Of a stretch of 64,000 nt of DNA, positions 21,075 through 33,352 are shown piece by piece (positions within the stretch are counted from its first letter, which is position 1; each line of letters opens with the position of its first letter). A program made the translations under genes and the position numbers. The notes under the pieces are model-generated. The model saw nothing but the letters and a program-made list of their open reading frames with translations. It ran no database searches and had not been told where the DNA came from. The DNA comes from Owenia fusiformis (Eukaryota; Annelida; Polychaeta; Sabellida; Oweniidae). The stretch covers positions 1-64,000 of the forward strand of contig CAIIXF020000347.1 in assembly GCA_903813345.2 (NCBI GenBank). The letters are read 5' to 3'.

Positions 21075-21712
21075 TTGAACAGAATACAGTTTTCAGGACG
21101 AAAATCTAAAATGGCTGCCCTAATATTTACCCACACTGCCTAAAACTAATCAGTTCTAACATTTCCTCCATACAAACATATCTAAAATTTTTAGATGAAT
21201 CCACAAAATCTGTAAACAAGCCTTGACAGACAATATTTAAGCAGAGAAAATTCAAAATTGCCACCTTAACATTTACCTAGAATTCAAAAAACTTATCAGT
21301 TCTAGGCTTTCATAGGTAGAAATATCTCTGATAATTCCAGATGAATCCATGAAAATGGTTTGACTGGAAACCTGTAGACAAACCTCAAAAGACAAGATTT
21401 TAGGACGGAAAATCCAAAATGACAGCCTTAACATTTACCCAGAATAACGAAAACTAATCAGTTCTAGGCTTTAATAGGTAGAAACATTCCTGAAAACTTA
21501 AATTGAATCCCTCAAACGGTTTGGCGTGAAACCTGGAGACAAACCTTGACAGACAAGATCTTAGGACTGAAAATCCGAAATGGCCACCTTAACATTTACC
21601 CAGAATGCCGAAAAACTAATCAGTTCTAAACTTTCATAGGTAGAAACATCCCTGAAAATTTCAAATGAATCCCTCAAACGGTTTGGCTGGAAACCCGTAC
21701 ACAAGATTTATA
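21075..21712. repeat. 162-bp tandem repeat (about four units) in the putative Helentron intron
   Basis: Units starting CAGTTCTAGGCTTTCATAGG begin near 21,151, 21,296, 21,457 and 21,619, with a partial unit before the first. Spacing is 145-162 bp and the units are 80-90% alike by eye. Landmarks inside each are AACGGTTTGGCTGGAAACC and CACCTTAACATTTACCC. The first units are the most diverged and the last is truncated. Confidence 0.85.
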
Positions 21713-22965
21713 GGGACGCCCACCCAATGTCTGGCAAACTGATCACAATATAGCACCCAAGGGTGCGATAAAAAGTCATCTCTGCCCCAAATCAATCCAA
21801 CCCAGTGAAACTCAACTAAAAAAGTTAAGTTACCCAAAGTCCAAATCTGAACTTTTCGTAAACCTCTGCCGTAAATAATTTACGATAGGACAACTTTACT
21901 GAAAAAGTTTAAACCGATTCTGAATTATTCCCTAAATTTGTCCTAACAAGACAAGTTGTCTTCTGTGTTTAACGTCGCAAACTATAGCGATTTGGACAAT
22001 TATCTTGACACAGGGTGTGACGTGATAACATTGCGCGTGTCCTTGGATTCTCGAAAAAAATTGTAGCATCTTTACAAAATTACCTCTTATTTTATGAATA
22101 TTGGATGATACGTAAAATATTATATATCAGCATGGAGCTATTGATATTGGGTTCTTAATACATCAACATTCATAATATAACATAATACTTGCGTTCCGCT
22201 ATATTATTTTGATTATGTCAAATCATAAATTTAGGACAGGTAAATAGGTGTCCTAGAAATATACGGAATAATCGTAAATTTATAATGTTCTAGAAATATA
22301 CGGAAAAGTTCAGAAATGGCTTTAAAATTAATGTACGACAAATTTGTAAATTAACAATTGGATTTACAAAACAGAAAAGTTCAGATTTGGACTCAAAACT
22401 TTACTCAAGTAAATGTCAGTACTGTTCGTTTCTACATTATAAACTCTATGTTTTAGCAATATTAGATCCACAGTTGGTCAGTAATAATTCATCAAAGTGT
22501 CACCAATCATTGATTAAGCAAGTTTCTAAAAATATAGACCATTTGGAAATATATTTTTATTTCTGTCATTGTATTTTAATAACAGTTATTGTACATTAAG
22601 TAATGGATTAAAAAAACTATAATTATTCCATATTCCAAAATAAGTATAAAAGTGTCAATTCCAAATGTGTTTCATAGAGAATGGTCAGATCAGGTCATTA
22701 GTTAGGTTATTGTGTTTTCTAAACATGAACATAATCTATTATTCCCTAAATAATTGAAACAGCTTCATGTATTAGGCAGGTCATAAAATTAAATATTGAT
22801 ATATGAAACAGAATTAAATATAGAACTTTAATATTACATAATAGAATAAGATTTGTCAATAAACCAATGTGTAGAGGTTGATTTTTCATGGGGTTGTGAT
22901 TAAGTTGATTTGGGGTTGAGATGACATGTCATCAGATAGAAGGGTTCCCATCGTTTATACCGTAC

Positions 22966-23034
22966 CTTCTTCAGCCCAAGTTTGGCCCTAACCATAGCAG
23001 TCCTCCTGCTCATACACTTCGGTTTTCTTGCCAT
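22966..23034 (-). CDS. Candidate first exon of the Helentron gene (23 codons)
   Basis: On the minus strand an ATG at 23,034 opens a 23-codon frame beginning MARKPKCMSRRT and ending LGLKK. It stops exactly at a GT donor (gtacgg) at 22,965. The exon ends in phase 0 and the acceptor at 20,428 also opens in phase 0, so the join is in frame and would give a protein of about 3207 residues. The segment is strongly basic, consistent with a nuclear or DNA-binding N-terminus. The implied intron is 2538 bp. The chance of an accidental in-phase join is about one in three, so the evidence is suggestive only. Confidence 0.5.
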
Positions 23035-23990
23035 AGCTAGAAAGAATAATATATATACATGGTAACTAATGAGACAATTAGCTCAATTGTGTACAATGTA
23101 GTCAAGTTTGTTTTAAAAGAATATTTCTTAGAAGACCATTTCTCTACTCACATGGTGTTACCATACAATATATATACTTTCCCTAGTGATTTCATTGACT
23201 TAATCTTTTTAGCCTTACCTAAAACAGTATAGCAAAACTAGCGAGGGCTATATTTAGGACACAGCAAAGTCATATATTCAATGATATGGACATAATTGTT
23301 GTATTACATACATTTATTTCCATGGCTACTTTATATTATGTCACACATTATGTGTGTGAATGGAATTTTATAAGAAATGAAACATGATTTCATAATATTG
23401 TCATGGTAAAAAGTTTGTTGCCTATTCAGGAATATATAATGGATTTTCAGCTCCATTGACTCCCATACAAATGCTTTCCTAGGTATGTAATACAAGGTTA
23501 TCTTAGACTACCATATATAAGAGAAATGGTTAGACAAGGACTGTGATAGCTCAACTGCCAAAGGGAAAGGACCAATCTTTTTACTGTAAAGCATGTTGGT
23601 CAATCGATCTGTCTATTCATCAGTCGATTGATCAGTCGATCAATCAGTTGGTAAGTCGTTTTGTCTGGACATCTCCTAGACCATTTGACTTGGCCCCTCA
23701 ATCTTGGTCAACATACTAACTGGGTCTGCAGGTACTCTATAAAGGTATTTGGCCTGTGCTGTGCTGTGACCCTTAATCTACCCATGATTAGGTATCCTGA
23801 AGTCAAGGTCAAATTGATATTTGGCGTTTTGAATAATTTTTGGGACTGTTGTGACCCTTGACAACCCGTTTTTAGGCATTTGAAGGATACTGGATAAGTT
23901 AATACTTGTGGACCAAGCTCATTTTAAGGTCAAGGATTAATATCTAGGTCAAGGCCCTTTGGACAAGTTCACCTCAATTCATTTCCAACC
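23035..23990. other. Non-coding DNA with dispersed repeat fragments
   Basis: No coding region is visible. It contains a run of ATCGATC/CAGTCGAT motifs at 23,600-23,650 and a fragment (AACTGCCAAAGGGAAAGGAC near 23,555) whose reverse complement occurs near 26,090-26,115, indicating an old dispersed repeat. Confidence 0.45.
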
Positions 23991-25080
23991 ACCATAGAAC
24001 TAAATTACAATACAATATAGTAGTACAGTTTATGTTTCATCAAATAGACTACATAGATCACCGCTTATAATAAAATATACACAATCTCACATCATTAATT
24101 GATTACATTTCTGAAAAATAACCATTCTTTCAAAAATATGTACAATTAACATGATTATTCACATTGATCAAAGGTAAATATTTTTCACATTATTAGTACT
24201 ATACTCGTATATTATAAATTTATCAAAGAAAATAAAGGATACAAAGACAAAACATAACCATTACAAGTTTCATTATTTGACAAACTGATAATAGAATTGC
24301 ATTATGACATATTATATATTATTCAATAGTTTTACGAGGTAATATATATATATATTATATATTTTCTATATTTGCTTTGTTAATATCGCTTACAGTTTTA
24401 AGTTATATACATATATTATTTTTGTTATGTACCTAAATTTATATTATATTGTAATACCATTTACGATTCATCAAATGAAAATAAACATAGAAGACTGAAC
24501 AAGTTAATATACAAAATGTCACATTATTATTCACATTAATACTCATTTGAAACTGCATTTACACTTGTAAAAAATAATCATTCCTTTGAAAAATACAACT
24601 TTACAACTACCATGACTATTCACATTGATCAGAGGTATAAATCTATTACATATATATGTTTTTGGTGATGACATGAATAAACCTTACAAGGTATATTCGT
24701 TGATACAATGTCCATCCTTTGAATGGTAACAATTTTCTTTGAAAAACAATATATTAATATATTTTTATCAATTATTTTTTTACATTACATTATTATACTG
24801 TAATACAATTCATCAACTATAAAAAACAACATAGATGACTAAACATATTAATACACAATTAATACACAAACACACAATTTAACATTATCATTTACATTAA
24901 TCATTTCTTAATGTGTTTTCATATTCATTTCAAACTGCATTTACTTTTGAAATATAATCATTACATAGAAAAATATAACTTCCCAACTATCAAAACTATT
25001 AACATTGATCGCGGGTATATATTTATGTATATGTCACTACTTTTGGTGGTGACATAATAACATACACAAAGTACTAAGGA
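23990..25080. repeat. Diverged tandem units of about 350-400 bp, AT-rich
   Basis: Blocks containing 'attcacattgatcagaggt', then 'ggtgatgacatga', 'atactgtaatacaattcatc' and 'aaactgcatttacac' recur in the same order, starting near 24,000, 24,430 and 24,780. Related blocks recur at 26,690-27,570 and 29,930-31,110. The sequence is non-coding throughout. Confidence 0.65.
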
Positions 25081-25704
25081 CTCTCAATATAAACTGAATA
25101 TTTAAAACAAATTGGTCTAAAATTGGATTTTCCAAGATAAAAATGTTGGCCATTTTGAAATTAGGCTACCTTTTAAACAGTGCCTTTTGAACCATGAGTC
25201 AGAGGAGGTTTTCTGTATTGATGCTATTAAAACAGGAATCCTATCAACAGAGGTTTTACAGACGAACGGACAGACAGACTGACGAATTGACAGACGGACA
25301 AGTGAGTGATTGCACCATGTGACCTAATAAAATGTAAGTTTAAGACCCAGACAGGAAGTGACAAAAAATTATAACTAAGAGTATACCATCAGTTCTCTAT
25401 ATCCTCCTCAAACTTCATTTGGTTGGATAACAAGAGAATCAACCAGTGTTGTTGATATTGCACTGCTGGATATCAAACTGCTGCATTCAAACTCAAATGA
25501 TGTGAGATAGATAAAATGAAGTTTTGAAGCCCATAGGCAATTCAAACATTCACAAAGCCGTACTCAATCGCCATCATCTATAAAATACCATAATTCAAAA
25601 TGGTCATCAGGTAAAAAAAACTATGGCTATTCCTATTTCTCAATCATTATACCATAGCTGGAATGCATATTAAAAGATTCCAATAAGGTCCAGATCCTCA
25701 TCTC

Positions 25705-28360
25705 AGTATACTCACCTTAGATCACTTACCTTGTACCCTTTTTTAAATGAAATATGAACTTCACACGTAATAGACCTTTCCAATAAACCCTGCCACATAT
25801 TGGTACATCAAATAAGCTATGATGATTGTTAGATTGATGTCATCGTATTGACAGAAAATTTAAACCAAATTGGTCTATTGGTGAACTTTACAAGATTAAA
25901 ATAGTGGCCATTTTACAAAAAGGGTGAGTTTTGAACCTGCAGTTATAGAGGGTTTTCTATATTAATGTGGGAAAGGGGGTATTAGACATTATTTCTTTTC
26001 ACGTTAGATCATGGTTTTGGGCTATATGGGGTTTGTTTTTCTTGAATGGTATGCACTTAAAGTTTGCTTTTTCTTGTTAAGTTCCATTACAACTTTTGGT
26101 CCTTTCCCTTTGGCACTTGTGCTTATATATTGAACAATAATAACTTAAAACAGGAATCCTGTTAACAGAGGTTTTACAGATGGACAAACAGACAGACTTA
26201 TGGACGGACAGATGGACAAGTGAGTGATTGCCAAAGCTTACCACGTGAGCTTATAAAAATTTAAGTTTGAGACCCAGACAGGAAGGGACAAAAATTTAAG
26301 ACTAAGAGTATACCATCATAAGGAAAACAAACCAAGCCAAAACTATCCCAAAACTATCCCAATGTCCAACATGAAATGAAACCGAGACAAACACCCCCTC
26401 CCCACCATTCAAGTATCAATATCATAATCCAACACCATACTAGTAATACCAAGAGACAAATCATTTATACTGAAGTCATTACAATACACTTTGAAGAAAA
26501 AAACGTCCAGCCAGTACTCATAACATAAAAAAAATAGTTGTAGATTCTAGCAGTTCTCTATATCCCCCTCAAATTTCATTTGGTGGGATAACAAGAAATC
26601 ATTCAGTCTTGTTGATATCACACTAATGGAGTCAACAGTGTGCCTAGGAGGGTATAACAATATGTCATTACTTTTATAGGTGACATAAACAGGCTATAAT
26701 TACTATATAACAACTTCTATTAGCATAAAACAAAGAATTACTTTGGGTTAGAGTATCATTCTACAAGATGCTTTTGATCACATGTATACTTTTTCACAAA
26801 TAAATATTTTTACACTAATTTATTGCAAAACAGATTATAATTCATCTATTATACAATAAAATGGTCAGATTGAACAGTTCAACACAAAATTTAATATATT
26901 ATTGTACATTTTCAATAATTTTTCAAATCACCTTTATACTTTTTACAGCATTATTTGGGAAACAATTAAAATATTACTATATCTCAATGATAAAAGTTAC
27001 ATTTTTCACAGATTACTATTTGTTAAATAACTTTACATTTTTATATTACATTATCATACTGTTATACATTTTACTTCATCAAATAAAAACATAGATAACC
27101 ACAAATAATATAATATACACTATCTCACATTATTGAATTTTTTTATTGAATCACATTATATCTCAGTGATTTTTCATACTTATTTCAAACTGTGTTTACA
27201 CTTTTGGAAAAAAACATTCAAATTACTATTTGCTATTATACTTTACATTGCATAATCATACTGTAATACAGTTTACAATTAATCAAATCTAAAATACAAC
27301 ATAGATCACCACAAATAATAATAATAATAATATACACAATCGCACATCTTTATTTACAAGACTACATTTCTTAATGTTTTTTCAAACTCATTTCAAACTG
27401 TGATTTACACTTTGAAAAATATGATTTTACAAGTATCATTAACTATTCAATTTGATCAGAGGTTTATATTTTTGAAACACTACAATAATATGGCATCACT
27501 TTTGGTGGTGACATGAAAAAATCTTTCAGAGTATTATATTAAGTCATAAATGAAGTAGTGCAGGTTCCATTATGATCTCTCCATGAAAAGAAATTAATTC
27601 ATCTGATTTTTGAAAATGAATAAACTGCTTTTATTATTACATCTATATGTATACTAGTGTCTCATTGACTTATACTCAATACTGTAATGCCAGTTATTAG
27701 GGTCATTAGGGTTATTATTCAACCATGTTGCTAAAACCAGGAAGTCTTTTTTTGTCTGTCAAAATCCATTTGAATCCTACGCATCTCTACATCTTATCCA
27801 AATATGTTACTAAATAATGCAATGTAGTAGTATAATCTTTGGATTTACAAAGTTGTATGATATTTGACAAGTGTAAAAGTTGCATTTGGAGCATTTTTCT
27901 ATAGCCATTTTGTACGAGAAATGTATAATCTTTTAATTTAAAGTATGACCTGAATCGATTCCAAACTCTATATTTGCACATTTGATGAGATAAACCATTT
28001 GTGTCATATTGTGAAATTATTTAGTTTGCAACCAATTCGGGTCATAGTGTGTTTTTTGGTATTTTGTAAGTTTAAGAGAAACCAATGGCCTTTATTGAAA
28101 TATGATGATATCTTGATGAACTAAATGACCCCTATCTCAGCCTATGTTTGTCCAAACTCTTAGAATTGCACATCTTCCTTCATTATATTACTTTACAGTT
28201 TTACATTACATTCGTATACAATTTATGATTCATCAAATATGAAAAACTACATAGATCACCACACGGGTTAATATGCAACATTTCACATTACCATTTACGA
28301 TACATTAATCATTTTTAGGGTTTTCATAATTATTTCAAATAATTATCTTAAAATAATATA
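25705..28360 (+). repeat. Large direct duplication, copy A
   Basis: This stretch shares ordered landmarks with 28,786-31,110. Examples are CTGCCACATATTGGTACATC (25,790 and 28,862), GGTTTTACAGATGGACA-like runs, TCTAGCAGTTCTCTATATCC (26,548 and 29,772) and GTGTGCCTAGGAGGGTATAA (26,637 and 29,860). The spacing between copies is 2.7-3.2 kb because of internal indels. It includes copies of the AT-rich 350-bp units with the palindrome-like GTCACCACTTTTGGTGGTGA. No gene is present. Confidence 0.8.
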
Positions 28361-28785
28361 AAATAAAATTAAAGGCACACAAAATAAAATTAAAGGAACA
28401 CATTAAGTTTACGTATTTTTATATCCAAATTCAATGTCCAATGTGAAAAAAATTACTCAGTCACTGAAATACTCACCTAACATCCTTATACCCTTTTGAA
28501 ATGAAATGCATACACAATTGAATAGTGGTTACAATGCACATAAAAAGGAAATATCCAAGTATGCACAATAAGGAAAGGGACCCACATTTATCCCAAATCA
28601 ATGTCAAACAGCAGAAGAGTGTCAAACATACCCAATCACCATCATCTATAAAACACCATAATTCACAATGGTCATCAGGTAAAAACTATGGCTGGTTTCG
28701 ATTCCTATTTCCGAAAACATAATACCTTAGCTGGGATCCAGCTTAGAAGGTTCCAACAAGGTGTAGATCTTTGATTCCAGTATAC

Positions 28786-31110
28786 TCACCTTACATCACT
28801 TACCTTGTGCCCTTTTTAAATGAAATGTAAAATACATATGAAATAAACCTTTCCAATAAACCCTGCCACATATTGGTACATCAAATAAGCTATGATAATT
28901 GCTAGATTGATGGTGTCATCCTATTGACAGAAGATTTAAAACAAATTGGTCTAAAGGTGGATTTTGCAAGATAAAAATTGTGGCCATTTTTAAAATAGGC
29001 AAGCTTTTGAACCATGATTCATAGGGGGGTTTTCTGAATTGATGTTGAATAAAAATAACTTTAAACGGGAATCCTATTGACAGAGGTTTTACAAAGGGAC
29101 AGACAGACTGACAAATGGACAGAAGGACAAGTGAGTGATTCCAAAAGCTCAGTAAGCGAATTAAAATGTAAGTTTAAGACCCAGACAGCAAGGGACAAAA
29201 AACTAAGACTAAGAGTATACCATCATAAGGAAACAAACCAAGCCAAAACTATCCCATCCAATATCCAACAGTAAAAAACAGTGCCAAACACCTCCTCCCG
29301 CCCATTCAAATACCAAGAGACAAATCATTCTGAAGAAAAAATTTAAACTTCAAGTCAGTACTCATATACCATAGCTGGGATCCACCTTAAAAGGTTTCAA
29401 TGAGGTCCAAATCCTGATTTCAGTATACTCACCTTACATCGTGTACCTTTTTAAATGAAATTTAAAATACATATGCAATAGACCGTTCCAATAAACAAAT
29501 GGATGGATAGACTGACAAAATTTAAGACTAAGAGTATACCATCATAAAGAAATCAAACCAAGCCAAAACTATCCCTTTCCAATGCCCAACATGAAAAGAA
29601 ACAGTGCCAAACACCCCCTCCCCACCATTAAAGTATCTATATCATAATCCAACACCTTACTAGTAATACCAAGAGAAAGAGCATTCATACTGAAGTCATT
29701 ACAATACAGTTTAGAGAAAAAAATTAAAACTCCCAACCGGTACTCACAACATAAAAAATAGTTGTAGATTCTAGCAGTTCTCTATATCCCCCTCAAATTT
29801 TATTTGGTGGGATAACAAGAAGTCATTCAGTCTTGTTGATATCACACTAATGGAGTCAACAGTGTGCCTAGGAGGGTATAACAATATGTCATCACTTTTA
29901 AATGTGACATAAACAGGCTATAATACTGTTAACAACTTCTGTTGGCATAAAACAAAGAATAACTTTGGGTTTGAGTATAATTTTACAAGATGCTTTTGAT
30001 CACAGGTATACTTCTTCACAAATAAATATTTTTACATTATTTTATTGCAAAAAAATTATAATTCATCAACTATACAATAAAATGATAAATTGAATAGTTC
30101 AACACAACATTTAATATACTATCGTACATTTTCAATAATTTTTCAAATCAAACATACTGATACCTTTTTACTTTTAATAGCATTATTTGGGAAACAATTA
30201 CCATTTTTACTATTACTCAATGATAAGTTACATTTTTTACAAATTACTATTTGTTAAATAAGTTTACATATTTACATTACATTATCATACTGTTAAACAT
30301 TTTACTTCATCAAATATAAAAGACAACATAGATCACAACAAATAATTTAATATGCGCTCACATCATTATTGCTATTCTTTACAATTCTCAATGTTTATCA
30401 TTCTCATTTCAAACTTTTACACTTTTGGAAAAAACATACTTTTGAAAAATATAATTTTAAAACATTCAATACTATTCACATTGATCAGAGGTTTACATTT
30501 TTCAAACACTATAAAAGTATGTCACCACTTTTCCGGTGACATGAACAATTCTTACAGGGTATAAGAATAAGTCATAAATTACTATTTGGTATTTTACGTT
30601 TCATTACATAATCATACTATAATACAGTTAATGGATAATCAAATATAAAAGACAACACAGATCACCAAAAATAATAATAAACACAATCCCACAATCATTA
30701 TTTACATGATTTTTTTCATACTCATTTCAAACTGTGTTTAAACTTTTGAAAAATAAACTTTATTTTGAAAAATATAATTTTTTTACAACTATCATTTACT
30801 ATTCACATTGATCAGAGATTTATATTTTTCAAACGCTACAATAATATGCCACCAATTTTGGTAGTGACATGAACAAATCTTTCGGAGTAAAACAATAAGT
30901 CACAAATTTCTTATTTTACTTTACAGTTTTACATTACATTCATATACTGTAATACAATTTATGATTCATCAAATATGAAAAACTACATAGATCACCACAC
31001 ATGTTAATATACAACATTTCACATTACCATTTAAATTAATCATTTTTTAGGGTTTTCATACTTATTTCAAGTATTTATGTGAAAATAAAATTAAAGGCAC
31101 ATATTAAGTT
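28786..31110 (+). repeat. Large direct duplication, copy B
   Basis: This is the second copy of the block at 25,705-28,360, with about 80-90% similarity by eye over the shared landmarks. A segment of about 400 bp near 29,370-29,620 repeats part of the preceding text (the 'ccatagctgggatcca...' and 'taagagtataccatcataa' blocks), so copy B also has an internal duplication. It is non-coding. Confidence 0.78.
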
Positions 31111-31124
31111 TATCTATTCTATTC

Positions 31125-31475
31125 TAGGGGTCTTAATTTATTTTCAAAATATTTTTTTAAATGAACCAAAAATTTCCTTGTATAACTCTAAATATTGACA
31201 GATACAGGGACATTGTTAATATGTTATATGTTCCAACAAGGTCCAAATAGATGTTTTTCATTCTAAAAATTGGTAGAAAGAACCAAAAAAACTTTTGTGC
31301 TAAAAGCAAATCTTTTATAACTGAAACAATCAATATATAAAATAAATATAGATAATTTTTACATTAAATAGTGACCATAACATAAAGGATATTTATTTAT
31401 ACAGATTGTTTTCAATAATTGGTTTAAGAGAAAAACAATGTTTAACTTAGTTCACAATTTTCCCACTTATCCTTT
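31125..31475. mobile_element. Degraded relative of the fold-back element at 496-1151
   Basis: It shares the inner blocks of the fold-back family ('tgttccaacaaggtccaaatagatg', 'aaaattggtagaaagaacc', 'ataattggtttaagagaaaa') in the order of the right half of copies 1 and 2. The terminal inverted repeats are not recognisable. It is an old, truncated insertion. Confidence 0.55.
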
Positions 31476-32033
31476 AATGACTTCAATGTGCAACATGAAA
31501 AGAAAGAATGCCTAACACCCCTCCCCATCATTCAAGTCTCATTATAACAATCCAAGACCATAACCCCTAGAGACATTTCCTTTATATCGAAACAATATTA
31601 ATACATGTTGGACAAAAATATTTAAAAAGTGACAGATAAAACTCATTACATAAAAAAGTTGTAGATACCATTGCTGAAACAAGATAGACCATTCAGACTG
31701 ATGTCATGCTTTGGAAGTCAAATGACATGCCATTTTAAACACTCACAAAGGGAGGATACAATATGTCACCATTTTTGTTGGCGACATAAACTTCCAGTTT
31801 ACAATATCGTTCATAACTTTTGTTGGTGACATACAATAAAGAATTATTTTGGGCTAGAGTATCATCCTACATAATGCACTTGATTAGATATAGCCTACTT
31901 TTTGGGCAAATAATTTTTTTAAAATATTTTATTGCCTAAGAAACATTTTTTTCAAATCACACTTAAATACTTTTATTATGCTTTTACAGCATTATTTGAG
32001 ACCTAAGTATCATTTCTCTATTACTCAAGGAAG

Positions 32034-32497
32034 TGTTCGCTACTATATTTCATATTTTTCACAAGTTTTGGAAAATTCACAAAATATCATAGCTGTGGAA
32101 TTCTTACAGTTCTAATTCGCAAAATTTGATAGTCACAAAATTTCAAGGAAATTACTGGGGATTTCGATGTTGACAATATTTTCGTCCATTGCTGGGTGAT
32201 AATAGGTAAAATCGTGACATTTCAAGTTTTGAAAAAGGGAAATAAGAATATCGTTATTACTGAATTAAAATGAACATTCTAACGAAATGGCTTAATAAGA
32301 AGCCAAAATCATCGGGCAAAAGAACAACAATGGCTAATATAAAAGTTGAATGAGTGATCTTGTATAACAAACCGCAAAATTTAATAGCCGCGAAATTTCA
32401 AAAAGCTGAAAATTAGCAAAATATAATAGCTATGAAATTTTAAAATGCCAAAAATGCAAAATATAATAGCTCAAATATTAGTTTGAGTACAGTATAT
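32034..32497. mobile_element. Inverted-repeat element, left copy of an opposed pair
   Basis: About 460 bp that is the reverse complement, with some divergence, of 32,888-33,352. Shared landmarks are ACAATATTTTCGTCCA, GAACATTCTAACGAAATGGC and AATAAGAAGCCAAAATCATC with their complements. Its right end (tagtttGAGTACAGTATA) and the ends of the other copy look like a common terminal repeat. It is non-coding. Confidence 0.7.
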
Positions 32498-32652
32498 CTT
32501 TTCAGAAAAAATTACAATTTGCCTCATCAAATATAATAAATTGAATAAAATTTCTTTTGAAAATATTATTTTACAACTATCATTAACTATTCACATTGAT
32601 CAGAAGTTTATATTTTTCAAACAATACAATAATACAAAAAAATTACTATTTA

Positions 32653-32886
32653 CAGGGTGTCAAATAAATATGTTCTCCCTGCCTTAGCTTTTACATCCAC
32701 ATAATGTTGGATAACTTTTTTCTCTACATGCTATGTGTATTGTTCTTTAGCACAATAACCAAGCTTTGCAGAGTAACTCCGCAAGAAGTTTCAGATGACT
32801 AGCTCAACTAGATGCTCTTTTATGCACAAAAGTTCATTCTCTTGAAATTATGGAGGGGGGTCGGAACATATTTATTTTACACCCTG
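32653..32886. mobile_element. 234-bp Tc1/mariner-like MITE with TA duplication
   Basis: The ends are CAGGGTGTCAAATAAATATG and its complement (CATATTTATTTTACACCCTG), flanked by TA on both sides (651-652 and 887-888 of the 32 kb block). A TA target duplication and CAGGG-type ends are typical of non-autonomous Tc1/mariner elements. It lies directly beside the right copy of the inverted pair. Confidence 0.85.
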
Positions 32887-32887
32887 T

Positions 32888-33352
32888 ACAATACTGCACT
32901 GCAACTAATATTTGACGCTATTATATTTCGCGTTTTTGGCATTTTGAATTTTTGCGGCTAATATATTTCGCTAATTTTCATTTTTCAAAATTTCGCAACT
33001 ATTAATTTTTCGCGGATTTGTCAAACAAGATCACTCTTTGATTTCAATATCAGCCATAATTGTTCCTTGGCCCAATGATTTTGGCTTCTTATTAAGCCAT
33101 TTCGTTAGAATGTTCATTTTAATACAGTAATAACGATCTTTTTTCTAATTTCTCTTTTCAAACCTCGAAATGTCACATTTTTACCTATTATCGCCCAGCA
33201 CTGGACGAAAATATTGTCAACATTGAAATCCCCTGGAATTTCCTTGGAATTTCGCAACTATCAGATTTTGCAAATTAGAACTGTAGGAATTTCGCGACTT
33301 TTATATTTTTCGCAAAATATAGTAGCGTGCGAAAATTACCAGGAGTACAGTA
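32888..33352. mobile_element. Inverted-repeat element, right copy of an opposed pair
   Basis: This is the reverse-complement partner of 32,034-32,497. Its own ends are imperfect inverted repeats: the left carries ACTAATATTTGACGCTATTA, and the right ends GAGTACAGTATA after CGCAAAATATAGTAGCGTGC. It is non-coding, with many TTTCGC motifs. Confidence 0.7.

Larger units (their letters stand above)
10873..23034 (-). mobile_element. Helentron (Helitron-superfamily rolling-circle transposon), body
   Basis: The extent given covers the coding capacity: a 3163-codon frame plus a candidate 5' exon. The domain set is that of Helentrons rather than classical Helitrons: OTU protease, HUH Rep with two tyrosines, PIF1-type helicase and C-terminal apurinic-type endonuclease. 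Termini were not found. Helentrons characteristically carry short inverted repeats and a 3' hairpin and insert between T residues, but I could not identify these with confidence on either side. The left (3') end should lie between the satellite/minisatellite and 10,873; the right (5') end lies beyond 20,440. The frame is unbroken over 9.5 kb, so this is a young and possibly autonomous copy. Confidence 0.85.
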
